From Rotaria macrura (taxonomy: Eukaryota > Rotifera > Eurotatoria > Philodinida > Philodinidae), in assembly GCA_900239685.1 (NCBI GenBank), contig OENT01000617.1, positions 1 through 64,000 of the forward strand: a DNA stretch of 64,000 nt, given 5' to 3'. Each line of letters starts with the position of its first letter. Within the stretch, counting starts at the first letter, position 1. The translations under genes were made by a program, and so were the position numbers. Positions 1 to 14,049 of the stretch are shown in pieces. The notes under the pieces are model-generated. The model worked only from the letters and a program-made list of their open reading frames with translations, ran no database searches and had not been told where the DNA came from.

Positions 1-1512
1 AATATCTAAACTTAAAATCTAAAATTTACCGGCAACCGACTTGGTCGGCCGTCTCAAATAGGCTCTCTTAACAATTGATATTCATTTATTTTTAGTTGAG
101 AGTACGAGTTTCGAATAACGTTTAAATAGATTGGATAACTCACATGTAAGTTAGTGTCACTATCAGACATGTGAGAAAAATATAAGAAGCATTTCATGAA
201 ACACAGAAAACTTGAGATACATCAGTATATAAGTCGATGAGAATACATAATTTCACTTTTGTATTATTCATAGCATGAAAATTTAAACTTAACCCACGAT
301 CGATTTATTTATTATGGTCAAGAAGATGGTCTTCGTTATCGAAAAAAGTATAAAATCATTTTTAATTGTCCCATTACCGATCACAGTTTATCTTAATTGT
401 TCATAAGATACAAGTGAAAGTTGCGTCGTCGCATCGTAACATGAAGAGTACGGGGTCGACATCGTTTGAAGTTATATGCAAGTAATAAATTATGTGATTT
501 AAGTAGTGACTGTAATCACTCACCGTTCCCCTCTATGACTCATCAGAGTTTGGAATGAAATAGAACAGATGTTCAGAGATACTTTTTTCTAGCAAAAGAA
601 TAACTAGTATTATCAATTATCTGATTTAGGAAATATAATTTGCAACAAGTTTTCTGGAGTTTTAGCATAGAAAGATTTTATTTGTCATATCATACACTGC
701 GCCAAGTGCTATTTAATTTTTTTTACGATAAAACTATGTGAAGATTCAAATTCATATAGGCTTAGTAGTAACATTTTTGAGTCTACCAATAAGAACAACA
801 TAGTCAACAATAAAGTGGATCAATCATGCTATTGCAGTATACTTGTAATCATGAGTTTCAAAAATTTCAGGTCAATCGAACAAATCTGGATAGGAATTGC
901 TAGGTCTCTTATGGTAAGCAGAACTCTTTTCTGAGAAACTACTTAGATTCTATTCACAGCTTTATGTTCAGATACACGATTCTTGACCTTTCAGAATCTA
1001 ACAATAATAGAATTTTAATCGAAATCCCGATTCCTCCAGTGAAAATTTGAAATGTTCTAAATAAACGATTTCAACAAAATGATAAATCCAAAATAAAAGT
1101 GAAGCACAAAAAGAAATATGACAGTACTTGAATAAAGGGTCACAAGGCGATGCCCGAATTAAAAAATAATTGTCTCCTCAACAATAATAATTGATATGAT
1201 TATCTATTTTTGTATTTAAATCGGTTCTTTTAGAAGATTTCATTGAATATAGGACAGCTCACCGTATTTCTAATGAATATGCTCAAAAATAATGTTAATG
1301 TTTTTATCATCTTCGTTCATTGTTACTTCTTGCATATCTTCAAATAGTTCACATGAAAAATCTTTCTATCGTATCTTCTATTCACGGCCCTGAAAAAAGT
1401 ACGCATGCTCATGATTTTAAAATAACGATTCTACTGTAAACGTATGAACACAATATCAATAAATGAATATAACATCAAGTATTCTTCTTTCTCGTGTTGC
1501 CAATAAGTCGCT
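1..1512. other. Intergenic, no gene seen
   Basis: The DNA is AT-rich with only short, uninterpretable open frames. I see no RNA gene, no inverted repeat of note and no relic of a known family. Confidence 0.5.
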
Positions 1513-2001
1513 TTATCGTATAGATATTGCTCTAGGCGGATGAAGCGGTAATTTTGGTGGTGGTGGTGGCGATGTTTGTGCAGCGACTGATGATGCCATT
1601 GTTGGTTGAGTTGACATCGGTGATGTGACAAGAGATGTTGGAGGCATTGATGTCCAAATACCTGGATGAAGAAGTGTAGCTGTTGTAGCATGTGGATGAA
1701 ATAAAGTTCCGAATGGAGTTGTTGTTGTTGTTGTTGTTGCTGTAGCTAATGATTGTTCAAATACTGGATTAAAACGTGACGTGCCAAAATGATTCCTTGC
1801 CAGTGATGTTTGTCGACTTAGTGATGGCGCATCATCGGTTTTATTTCCATCGGTGACTTTGTATTCAAACCATCGGCGTCGTATTAATGGAATAAGAAAA
1901 ACGATAATAAATATTGTAGAAATGACCATAAGAACAGAAAAAAATGCAACTACAATGATATTTGATAGAATAAGATGTTCAAAAGTATGTTGGCTAATCA
2001 T
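1513..2001 (-). CDS. Small single-pass membrane protein, unknown function
   Basis: A 162-aa single-exon frame of unknown function. Residues 1-10 are polar, about 11-40 form one long hydrophobic segment, and RRRW (41-44) follows, which suggests the N terminus outside and the tail in the cytosol. The tail is low complexity: a run of seven threonines at 89-95 (from a GTT/AAC microsatellite), many Pro/Ser/Thr/Ala, and PPPPP near 145-149. This shape (short ectodomain, one helix, disordered tail) fits many small invertebrate adaptors, but no family is recognisable. An acceptor-like TTAG lies just inside the ATG on the minus strand, so an upstream exon is possible. The tail may be partly overtranslated repeat. 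Judged real because of its length and the ordered helix-plus-basic-stop pattern. Confidence 0.5.
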   Translation of the reverse strand: MISQHTFEHLILSNIIVVAFFSVLMVISTIFIIVFLIPLIRRRWFEYKVTDGNKTDDAPSLSRQTSLARNHFGTSRFNPVFEQSLATATTTTTTTPFGTLFHPHATTATLLHPGIWTSMPPTSLVTSPMSTQPTMASSVAAQTSPPPPPKLPLHPPRAISIR

Positions 2002-5000
2002 ATTAGAATAGTTGAATAAAATCGTATCAGTAGTTGTTAAAGATGTTTATGATAAAATGAAAACTGTTAATAAGGAAATGTAGATCGATTGATTTAACAC
2101 TCATCATTGTCATGTCACCTATCATAGTTGCATGTCTGTGCATGTAGCATGTTCGTTTTTTTTTTGAAAGATCATCAACGCTATAATACAATACCTGAGG
2201 ATAATGAAAAGGATAGAATGTCAAAGAAAAAAATCGATGAGATTAACAGATACTTGAACGTGTACAAGCCAAGAATTTGATGTGATTTAAACCCTTTTCA
2301 CAAGGTCTAGTCAAGGAAAATTAGACATAAGTGAAGAGTCTGTTACATGTTTACATATTCTTTAAAAAAATTTATTTCTATCATTATTCAATATTAAATG
2401 TCTTGTTCAATAAAACAGAGCGCTTTGCTTCATAGCACACGAATATCATTTTATGCGAAATGAACTCATTGTTAACTATTATTAGTTGTACAAACAAATA
2501 ATATGATGGATCACTTTCAACTGCTACTATCAACTAATATGAGAATTTCAACGATAGTACTGTCTTGAAGTTATTGAGATAAATTTTTCGTTTCATGTCG
2601 AGAAATCATCCTGGTTTGGTTTCGGTAATAGCATTTTTAATGAACGTTTCTCATAAAGAACTCATTATACATATATGTATCAACAAGATAAAATGTGGCT
2701 AGCGTTTCAACAAGGTTAATACCTGTTGAAAAACCACATAAAAAATAAACAGTGCATGTGTAAATAGATTAATAAAAAACAAAGAAGTACAAGATTTGAC
2801 TCATTACACGTAAATTGAACATAATCTTGTAGTCAACTCTTGTGGATCTGGTTCGACTGAAAAATATGGCTTTCAAAGGCCATTAAATACAAATTAACTT
2901 AACATTGAATCGTGCGTTGAAACGTTACTGGTACTATTCAGAACATCGGTGTGCATATCGAGAGTGACATTGCTAAAATAGTACATTCTAGTTGTTACAC
3001 AAATTTGAAGAATAATACCAATTTAGAAAATTTCTCGACAGGTTTAGTAATACATGTTTTAAAGTCTATTGGGACTTCTACGGAATTTATCTCATAGAGA
3101 TTTCTGAATGATTTTCAGGAGTTGTTATCATTTTAAAGATATTTATGAATACTGGTCTCTAATCAGTCCGTAATATCAATGCAGGGTTCAATTTGACTCT
3201 AGTCTTACACAACAAAAGTCAAATCAAAATCAATACTAATCCCTTGATGTTTATATGCTAAATATATCAAATTGCAAGTTGATATCCAGTCTATCTGATC
3301 ATAACATGTGTAGAATATAACAGGTGAATGACTGCATACATACTATTTCATGACTAATACTCTGAGAAAAACATAGTTTTCTAAAGGTACCACTTTTTCA
3401 ATGATACATGTGTTAGATCCGATCTTATACATGCAGGATGTAAAACAAGGAAAGGTAAACACTCACGTATCGTGTATTATATTAAACGAGACAATATTTT
3501 TCTATTCTTGACCGTGTTCGTATGGAATATGAAGTAAGAGTGATACGATACAGTCTCTACTATCCTCATGGCAATGTGTATATTTTATTCTGATCGTCAT
3601 CGATCTACCGTGGAAGTAGCGCGTCTGTCACCATCAATAAACTTGTTCACTATGCAATGACATCGTTCCACTGGTATTTAGGTCATGTAGATTCACGAAT
3701 AAATATTTAAAAGACAAAAGAGAACGAGATGACTAGTTTCAAGTCAAAAGGAAGTACATTCAGTAGGCAACTTCTATTGAGCATATGAGATCACACGAAC
3801 TCACTTTGATTTTGATTAAATTCTCTATCATTGTTGGGTTTATAGAAGACACTCACCTATCTTCCTGTTATTATCCTCACTTCATAGTACACATGCGAAA
3901 GCTTACTTTGAGAAAGCAAATTTTCATTTTCAAGCAAAATATTTAATCTTTATAGAAATTGAATAGAGGTACGATAAGTCAATGAAAACAAAGTCATGAA
4001 AAATGCTTTTTTCAGCTAAATTGTAGTGAATAACATTTGTATGGTTTATTTTGTTGGATCGAAGTCAAATGTAAAATCCAATACTATATCCGGGTTATTA
4101 TAAGACTAAACATTGAACTTAACTAAACATGAATGCACATATTTGCCGAGATATATTTCTATGGTTCACTCCAAAAAGAATCACCTTTATGTTCTGTTTC
4201 CAGGAACAAAGAGCGGAAAATGTTTGCATATAAAAACCTTTATTGAAGCGCCGCTTATTCATAGTTTTCGGTTGAACGCGTACAGGATTTCAGTTCTTTT
4301 TCTCAGATTTGAGAACATGAGTTGACTTCCCATGACTCAATAATAGAGCAATCAAAAATAGAAACTGTTGATATCCTATAGTGCGTAATGTGTAATTTCA
4401 ACAGAAATTATGACCTTTTATTTGCCAATGGTTTTAGTTTTTCCTTTGCCGTTTTTTCTTTTCAGTTGTCATTAATATTCTGAAAAAGAATACGTTTTTA
4501 ATCCAAACTGAAACCTTACTTGCATAATATTCTCGTGCAATAAGATAGAGTCAAATTTTACATCAAATGCGAATTATAAATCTGTGAAATAGAAAACTCT
4601 CAAAATCTTGCTTTCATCCTAGAAAAAATTCAATTTAACGATATATTCATGTCAGAGCTAAAAGATTCAAATGTATTTCAAAACTTCATCCAAACTGTTC
4701 GATAATAGTTATATGTTTTCTTTAATGGAGTTTGATTTTGAACGGCAAAAATATTATTTTCGAAACTCAAGGGATTTTCCCCAAGATTATCGACAAACAT
4801 TACAGCATACAACCAACAAAATCCCATGACAAAGATCGAGTCAGAGTCGCAAACAATAAAACAAATATTCTATCGAATGCAAATAATCACAATCGCAAAC
4901 CAACTTATCATCTAGGGTGTGTTTGGCAATAAACAGAGACTCATCATATTTACCCAATTATAATAGTTGAATTCATACTCATGATAATCTAAACTCAGAT

Positions 5001-5664
5001 TTGCATGTGAGCTGATACTCATCATTTTTTTAAAATTTCAATAGACTTATTTGTTCAGTGCATACATTGCATTGTTCAAGAAGAGCATATTAGCCAAATA
5101 GTTTTGACCGCAAAAATATACACATGAAAAAATAACAGACTTAACTATAATGGCACAGAGCGATTCTTATTGATAATGCATGATAGTATATTGATGAGCA
5201 AAAAAGAACAAACCTCTGTTGATCGAAGTCTGATAACTGTCCTTAAATATTTAGAACTTACAAAAGAAAAACTCGAGGCTATACATTGTCATTCTCTCAC
5301 CGTCGAAATAATTTCCAAAAACAACACCATAATCGAGCAGGCTAAATTTTGAATACATTGCTCGTGAAAGATCAAAGCACTTATCAGATTATTTCCACAG
5401 GTCATTCACAATTATAATTAAAGTAGGAAGCAATAAGCTTATCAGCAGCGATTCTGTTGATCCTCTTCTTAGTGATGAAGATCATTCTTTAGGAGGTCGA
5501 CTAGAAATCTACTAATTGAGTTGCTTCTTGTTTTTTTTCTCACAGTTCATGTGAAGAAACAAATAACTTTCAAGGCAATTACCACTCTAAAATAATGTTA
5601 GAATTTATTCACTACTCTAATATTAAGAATATCACTCATTAGCTTATAATAGTTTGACAATATA
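2002..5664. other. Intergenic, no gene seen
   Basis: This 3.7-kb AT-rich stretch has only open frames of 60-70 codons, which chance explains at this composition. I see no repeat or RNA signal that I could defend. Confidence 0.5.
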
Positions 5665-5670
5665 TTTATT
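5665..5670 (-). terminator. Polyadenylation signal AATAAA of the JEN-like gene
   Basis: The plus strand reads TTTATT, which is AATAAA on the minus strand. It begins two bases after the transporter's TGA stop (5673-5675), which implies a very short 3' UTR. Confidence 0.5.
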
Positions 5671-5672
5671 TT

Positions 5673-7192
5673 TCATTGTTTTGGCTGTGTCTGTGCAGTT
5701 CCTGCTGTTGTCAATAATTCTGACCGAGCACCATCGTCCTGTCCACTTTTCTCTTCAAGTTCTATATCTCGACCTGGCTTGTTTTCGACGTGTCTTTTTT
5801 CAGGCCCGAGTAGAATAACGATCAACAAATATACGTAAGTGCAGGCTAAAAAAATAGCCATGACTTTACCATAATTATATCGATGCTCAGATGAGGCATC
5901 ATCTCCTGATGGCAACGGGAAACGTTGTCCAAGGGTAGCTTCAATTGTTGACGACGCTGATGAAATAAGATTACCTAATTGATACGCAGTGCCGACAACA
6001 AACGAACGGAACTCTTCAGGGGAAAGTTCCATGAGGTGAATAGGTACAACTCCCCAGGCACCTTGAACGCAAAGTTGTTGGAAGAATGCACCAATCATAA
6101 TGGTTTTATTACGTGGAAGGAGATAAGCTGGAATCAGAGCAGCACCAGCTATGAGAACAACAATGATAGATAGTCGACGACCGAAGAAACTAGAAAAGTA
6201 GCCAATCAGTGAACCACCAACAAGGGCTCCACAGTTTGCGACTACTGTGGTAAGAGTGACAAGGCCTGTTGAAAATCTTAGCTGATTACTAAGAAACGTT
6301 GGATACAGATCTTGACTACCATGAGATAAAAAGTTAAATCCACTCATCATTAGAATAAGATAGATGAGTGTCATCCAATAACGACGGAATGTAGGAAGAA
6401 TCGAATTGATGACTGCTTGCACATCAGAAACTTCATGGTCAGTGTCATCTAAAATTTGAATATGTTTAGCGTGTATGAATAACAACTTGAGTTACTTTTA
6501 GTGGCTTCAGCTTTACGTGCTTGCTTGACACGAAGAAATGTTTGTGTTTCAGGCAAGAAGATGCGCCAAAACGCAACAAGTAATGGAAGAAAACCTGCCA
6601 ACCAGAAAAGCGCTCTCCAACCGTAACGTTGATTATGTGTAATTGCTAAATTGAAAGCCGCGGCAAGTAAGTAACCGAGTGCGTAACCTTGCTGAAGTAT
6701 GCCTGACAGAAGGCCACGTGTAGCGAGGGGAGCATCTTCAAGTGCTGTGGCAGCACAATTGCCATATATACCACCCATAGCAACACCGAAAAATGCTCGA
6801 CAAACAATGAACTGCGTATATGTTTTACAGAAACCAGTGAGAATTTCGACTGTTGCATAGAATATTATATTGACTACAAATGGCCACTTACGACCATATC
6901 GATCACCTGCTATACCAAAGAGAATGGCACCAACGGATCGCAGCATCAATGTCACAGTAATGCCCCAAGTGATATAGGCCACTGATTTTTCAAATGTCTT
7001 GCTGATTTCAATGACATTGAGAGTGACAGAGAAAAAATCGAAAGCGTCCAATGTCCATGCAAGAAAAGCGACAAGGAAAAAAGCTGCTTGTTGACGGTTT
7101 AGCATACGAAAAAGAGTAATTGGATTTGCAGGTACAACTCCAGGAGGTACCAGAGTTGTGAAGCGAGTAGTCAGATACTTGAAGATTTTCAT
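5673..7192 (-). CDS. JEN-type monocarboxylate/H+ symporter (MFS), candidate horizontal acquisition
   Basis: Major facilitator transporter; the family imports lactate, pyruvate, acetate or dicarboxylates with protons across the plasma membrane. Two exons, 6496-7192 and 5673-6448, join across a 47-bp GT-AG intron (6449-6495) to give 490 aa, the usual size with 12 helices. Seen: the MFS loop GDRYGRK (96-102); an N-terminal block with AFLAWTLDAFDFF (42-54); and, after the intron, NFLSHGSQDLYPT (271-283), an exact match to the JEN signature N-x-x-[S/T]-H-x-[S/T]-Q-D-x-x-x-T of helix 7. QGAWGVVPIHL and YQLGN also follow fungal members. The C-terminal tail is hydrophilic. The intron splits a codon and keeps the frame, so the gene looks intact. 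JEN carriers are known mainly from fungi, and animals use unrelated carriers, so I infer transfer from a fungus. Surest on family, less sure on substrate and donor. Confidence 0.9.
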
Positions 7193-10100
7193 GATTCAGT
7201 ATAAGATAATTGAACAACCAATGTTTTCTAGCAAGCGTAATCAAACGTACTGAGAAATTTTGAAACTTTTTTCCTCTTTTAATCTTCGAAAAAACAGGCT
7301 AAAGAATAATCACTGTTCTCGTTAAGTGAATGCATTATCAAGACGACGCAATTACAGCTTTAAAGGGTGCTTTTTTCGATGGTCTTTTTCTCTTTCTTCA
7401 AAAATAAAGAACAAAAATAGAAAGAGCAGTCTGTAGTTTTACAAGTCAAAAGAGACACACAACACATATAGTATACAAGCTTAGCAGTGAAAATGAGAAG
7501 CAAAATACATTAAAGCAAGCAAACAATAACTCTTCGCTTGCAAAGAGAAGAAGAATGTACCATCGAAAGCAAAAACAAGAATAGAATAAGGAGTACAATT
7601 TAATCTCATGGTTAGAATCAATCAAAGATTTGTATGTATGAATGTTTTCAAAGCATTGCAATATGTTTGTTTTTGCTAAACACACTTAAACCAAAATAAA
7701 TTCCTGTATACCATTTTTCTACTCGATTAAATTAAAATAAATGAGAAAAGAGAATGAAAATATTCTATTCATTCAACAAAAAAAATATATATCAGATCTC
7801 AAAGTTAGGATGTGAGGAAAACAATCCTGACCCTCGTTGTAGATAAACAAGTATTTTCGAACTTGTAGCAATCTGTTGAATGTTACTTCATACGGATCTT
7901 GCCAGTGTCTAATGTTCTATAGCCTTTCAAGTTTTCATTATATGATGTGCACAATTTTAGAATGCAAAACTCGACAGTATAAAATTTGATTTTCTATCAG
8001 AACTGTTATAATTTTTCCTTGGAATATCTTTAATACTTCTTCTGTGTCTCATTTAAATTCATTCATACGTGAAGCTTCTCCAAAAATAATTGATGAACAA
8101 GCTTAGTTCTATGTTCATCAGGATATGATTTTGTACAACGTATATCGAATTTTTAGTAGCTATAATTTTAAAACGAGAAACATGATTGCTTGAAGATATA
8201 GTAGAGAAAAGTGAACGACACTCCATCTTTAGCCGTCTTTCGGTGATAAACTGAAAACGATTTCTAAGCATTTTATCGAGTATCGAAAAATAGTTGTATA
8301 TGAAAATACAAAGAGTTTCCTCTGCAATGTGAGAATGGAATATCATCCCAATCCATAAATGATGATATCCCCGAAATTTTCACATGAGTGAACCATTTGA
8401 AGTTTGACTGATGGATCATGATTGCCATAATAAAATGACGACGAGCGTTTCAAAATTAATTACTTACATAATTTTTCAACTTAATAACTTGAGACAGTTT
8501 AATGTCTGAGTGTCAAATCCCATGCAATGTGCTAACATATAGTTAAATAAATTGATGATTATCATCCGCTAGGGAATTTAGTTGAAAATAATTCTTTTCT
8601 GTAGTATCAAAATAAGAATATACTTATGAAAATATTTTTTCTACTTCCGCATTTATCTATAGATTTATTCTGTATTTATAAATATCGCCTTAAGATTTTT
8701 TTTTCTAAGCTAAAGTGGAGGACTCATGAATAACAATTGATGGTTTTCAAAAGTGTACGCAAATATGAGCTTGTTGAATGCACGAATGAAAATGTCAATA
8801 AATATTTTAGTATTTTACTATCTGTTCGAATGCTAAGTGTTTCACGTATGGCAATAAATGCATCACAAAATGTGGCTGTATACGAGCCGACGAACTTAAT
8901 AAAAAATTCTATTCTCGTGGTTGACGCTGGATAGAAAAAGATCAATGTACATATAAAAGACAGATTACTTAAGAAAATTTCAGATAGTTGGTAATGTTTT
9001 ATTTTTGAGTTTAGTCACATGTTTTCAGCTCCGTGACTGTTATTCTATGGACAGAGTTTGAAAAATATACAATTGTCTATGTTGGACAAATATTTTTATT
9101 CAAGCAGAAGTGACAATAAAGTATTTTTTTCTTCTCGTTATTTTGCTCCTACTGCTTGTTTGTGGAGAAAATAAGCATTTTTCAAGGTAGCATTTATTTT
9201 TAGAACATTATTGATGAAGACTTGAGAAAGCAATTCGATTGAGAGGCTTATGTAGCCTTTTGTTTATGATGAAGATTGTTCGCTTGCTGCAAAGAGCTAC
9301 TCTACCCAAGCTGCAAGTGGTGGTTGTTTTTTTTATTTTTTCTACTTTTACGAGAGAAATTGAAATAATTATGTCGATTCAATTTGTACTAGACAGAAAC
9401 GTGCGCATATACATCGTTTTATATTTTCATTTATAAGCACAAGGCAACGAAAAGAAGTAAACATGTACATGTGAACATTTAAAAAAGTTCATTACTACTG
9501 AAACATAAGATATGAACTAATCAATCGGTTCGAATTAGATATAATGTACCAAAAAAAATGACAAGATATCGGAATAAATTGACTGCATCCTAGAATTAAA
9601 CAAAAACCTACGACTATTTTGATCCATATCAACATCGATTAGAAATCAACTCCTCACAAAAATGTTCATTGTTTCTTGAAATAAATTTATGTTTATGTGC
9701 ATGATCTTTTGCAAGATCAATATCAAAATGATTTATATCACACACGTACATTCGTCAAATAAGTTGTACGTTGCCTCTTTTAAACATATTTTTAAAATGA
9801 CGGGCATCATTGATCATAACTACGGGAGGAAAGTAATGCGTAATAAGTATTTTTAAACGTACCATTCATTGGCGGAGAAGTAAACTAAACATTGAAGGAC
9901 GTCGTCTGTGCAACCAGTAGGTATTGAATTTCTTAGAAACAAAGAATACTCAAAACCCTAAACACTTTTCAGTGTCAAACATCTGTTTGTAGGCAACAGC
10001 TGGGATACGATTTTCTGATTACATAGCGACTTGTATTCACTCAGAAATGAAAGTCTATTACTTAGAGCCTCTCATCTCTCAAAAGAGAAAGCTTCAAGAA

Positions 10101-13100
10101 GTCTAGATTCAGCCGAAACACTCGAGAGACGTCTTAGGAACTTTGGCAACTTCAATTGAAGCCCTATTAAATGTGATGTCGTGTATGACAATATATCCTT
10201 TTGTGCTGATTAATATTCGTATATCAAACCTAAAATGATTTTGCAAAGATAAAAATTAATAATAACATCTGAAAAAAATGTTGACAGGACTCTGAATTTA
10301 CGACGAATTTCTAGAGTCGTGTACAAAACAATTAGAGCTGTTTGATTTTGTTCGTAAAATATCCATGTTTGCATGTTTCGAAGTCAGCATCTATATGGAA
10401 AATGAGCAAAACGTGTCTTCACGCACTATTAATTAATCATTATTAGATGTAGTTCAATAAACTGATCTGTAATGTTGCTGAAAATTCTCTTCAGAATATA
10501 ATACGAATATTGACAACGAAATTATTTGCTTGAATCTTTCAGTTTTTCGAATATCAGAATTATATTCTAGAATTGATTTGATGCATCGTCAGTATTCAAA
10601 TAGCTAGATCAAATTTGAATAAATATTATGTACATTTTCCAATTGACGCAAAACTATTTTCTCGTGGAATTCAACAGATAAGGAACCATGAAATTTTCAT
10701 TTAACGTTTTAGAAATGGAGATTCGTTTGCTATCTACTTGACTATCTTTTCAATAAGAATCAACTTTTCACGAAGTTGTTCTACACATGAGAGAGTGCTC
10801 AATATACTTTATATGGTGATTCTTTGAGAATCATATTTTGATGTATCTATCGATAGCTTTACCTTGGCTATTGTTGCAAATTTGTCGAGTAACTAGTTGA
10901 CGTGTTTATGTTCAAATATGTGTAAAACGTTTGAAATATTGCCTTTAGAAAAAATGATTCTTTGCCAGTATCAGTTTTTCTCAAACGATTACATTTCCGA
11001 AGCAATTCTTTATCTTACGGGGAATGGAAACGAATGTTCTGTACAAAAAAACATTCGACCTTGGCGATAAGCTGGTGTTTGATTCATAGAAGATCAGTCA
11101 AGTAGTAGTCAGGCATTGATTCAATTTAAATGACATCTTATTTTGCATCGGACTGTAATAAGCCTGGGTAAACTGGAAACAAGCAAACATTTTAAGAACA
11201 TCGTATTCATATGTACATGAATGCCGATTTAGACGAGACATCGAACCAGTAGTTCTTTTTGCCAAACTAACGTATATCACGAATAGTCAACATACTGACT
11301 CTTTTCGCATGCTCAATGGCTTGCCAACGTCTTTTCAGAGCGTTTACAAGACAGAAAAGTGATATCTTTGAATAGTGTTCATCCGATCTTTCAAATAAAA
11401 CAATTGAGAAGTGCTTTAATCCAAATTTTTGTTCTCAATTAAAAGAAAACTGTTTTTGCTGAGCATGACTTCTGATAGAATTTAAAATTCAAAATTTGAC
11501 GAATGATCAATGATGATGCACTGTCCAATGTCTTAATGCTGATATTTCACGGGTTTTCTCAAAAGTCAAACCAATAAAATACTATTCTCTAAAACATCGC
11601 ATGGCTCGAATAACAGTGACATGCTTTTTTCTGAGATTACTATTGTTCAACCCAGGATGCACAGTGAATTTAATATAGAGATGGATCTATTCAAACCATC
11701 GACAGGTTCAAAACAAGTCGAAATTCAGACAGAAGCATCAGTACTCTCACAATTTTTAATTAGTAAAATATGAGGGTGGACCCGGAGTGGTAGAAGGGTC
11801 GTGGAAGAATTCTTTGCTGATATGATTTTTTAGATTTTTAGTCGACTTCTCTCTACTTAATACTTTCTAAGCATGAGCATTTGTTGAGCAAGAATTCGCA
11901 TTGTTTCCTAGACGCTTCGTTTATGCCTTGAATAGATAGTGTTTTCAACGAAGGAAAGTGAGTCAATAGAATTGAATGGTTTCATAACATGAATACTCGT
12001 GTCGTTCATTGCAATTGACTAAATTCTAAAGTTTCAATACAACGTTCCCTCTCCGAAGTATACTCACACACATAGAGTACATTCTTTTAGTTTTCTTTTG
12101 TTTTCGTCTCCTAATCATGAAGAGCTATTTTCATAATTTGCTGTACTCTTGTCGCCTTGTTCGATGTTCTAGCGAACTATTTACTATCTATAGTTCTTTT
12201 ACAGTTAGTCTTAAATGCGAACTCTTCAAAATCCCTGATTATGACAATTGCTGATCTTATATTTTGACTTCGAGCAATTGATTCTTCAAAATTGAACTCA
12301 TTACGCTATGAAGGCTTATATTGCGATTCTCAGAAACGTGAAATAAACTTCTGTCCAAGTTAACAGCAAACTCATTATTTAGCTCATTAGACTTGATAAT
12401 TCTGATTCAAATGGAAATTTTTCTGTAGCAGAGTTATTGCTAGGCGAAATGAAATATTGTTTACATACCGTGTGAAGAAAACAAGCATATTAAACGAAGC
12501 AAATCATGTTAAAAGTAAGAAGGAATTGTTGTCCTTAAATTTCTGCTTAAATCTTTGAATTCCTATCAAATCGGAAAATTCACATATAAATGAATTAATA
12601 AACTGATGTCTGATGTTTTACTGAGTTTCAGAGAAAGTAATTCTTACATTCTGTTACATTGAAATGTAGCACCGAATTCCACTCATGTGGTAGCAATATA
12701 CGTCGACGACAAACAACAAGAACATTGATTTTTATAAAAAAAATAGTTCGTATGAATGTTATAGGTTCCAATGCCAACCATTATTGATGATGTAGGAGAG
12801 TCCCTTTCTACATAAATTACTGAAGAGAAAATGTGCAATCATTGCGTTTAAGTGTTCGAATGATGTCATCTATTTCTAATCATGACCAAAGTTAGCCATC
12901 ACCATCCCATCCGTAGTCTTCTGGTCTGTGTTCAGATGTGTTGAATCCAATCGAATTTGTTCAACTTTGATGGTTTTCATTAAAATGAGTGTGCTTGTTT
13001 TCATACGGTTATTTTTTTTTACAGGGGATAGTTGTGTATTTTCTATGCATCAGTATTACGCTGAAATAACTTTATTAAGAGTATTTCTCCGTCTATCAAC

Positions 13101-13989
13101 AAAATACTGATTTCTAGTCTCAGGAAAGTGGACCATGATATAAACCACAGGTAAGATTTTGGCCTAAACACGATCATCGATATACGCTCACACTATGCCC
13201 TATTATCTTCATCTTAGAAACCATCCTCAAGTTAAAAATGAACGATAAGAAAAAGTAATCGTCTTCGCTCTAAACATCGACGACGAAAATATCTTCAGAG
13301 AACTCTTCCGCTAGTAAGTTAACACTGAATATTATCACATATACACACAGATCTCTTTCTTCTTCTGATATCTGTATCTTCTGGAATGAAGCGGTAGCTA
13401 AATTAGTCTGATAACAGTGTAATACAACAACTGTACGCGATACTAATGAAAATACGATAGTTCAGAGGACAAAAACATCATTGAAAATCTCGTCTCTTGA
13501 TAGAGAAAAAAAATAATGAAACTAGAGAATTCGGTGTTCTGTTGAAAAAATATTGACATTTCAATTTTTCGAAATTAAAAAAATTGACAATTCGTTAGGC
13601 TATTATGAAACTAGAGACCAATTGGTTCTCCTAATTGACTCTCGATTATTCATTAGGCGTCCATAGTACTTAAATTCAACTGCAGTATTATTTACTCACC
13701 ATAATCTTTGTAGAATCGGATTTCAATGTTTCTTCATGGAAAGAAATCGTACGAGTATCATAGCAACGAACTTTATCGTCCTACGTTAAATCTTCGTTCG
13801 AATTTAAAAACAAAACTATAGTTTTCGAATATCATCATGGAGTAATCTATTGGCTGCTATTCAAGAGGAGTCAAATGTCACATAGATGTTTACAGACAGA
13901 AAATATAATACCTGTGATTATTTTACATCACTCCAAAATAGATGTTGGAAAAGAAATCAGATATCAGTCTGTATTCATCACAATAGCAC
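7193..13989. other. Intergenic, no gene seen
   Basis: This 6.8-kb AT-rich stretch has no open frame beyond about 95 codons and no frame resembling a known family. I found no tRNA-like T-arm with a matching acceptor stem and no long inverted repeat. It probably holds the 5' flank of the JEN-like gene at its left end and of the secreted-protein gene at its right end. Confidence 0.45.
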
Positions 13990-13997
13990 TATAAAAG
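13990..13997 (+). promoter_or_regulatory. TATA box of the secreted Cys-rich protein gene
   Basis: TATAAAAG lies 60 bases before the ATG at 14050. That spacing would put transcription start near 14020 with a 5' leader of about 30 bases, a normal arrangement for a compact animal gene. Confidence 0.5.
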
Positions 13998-14049
13998 GTG
14001 TTGTCTGTTAGAGTACTATTCAATTTTACTACGATTCAATCGACGCATT

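Noticed and set aside
2840-2860. GGTTCGACTG resembling a tRNA T-arm
   Set aside because: No matching acceptor, D or anticodon arms are found around it. A similar GGTTCGAATTAG near 9528 fails the same test.
6449-7192. Two separate transporter genes at 5673-6485 and 6449-7192
   Set aside because: The halves join exactly in frame across a GT-AG intron and together make one 12-helix carrier.
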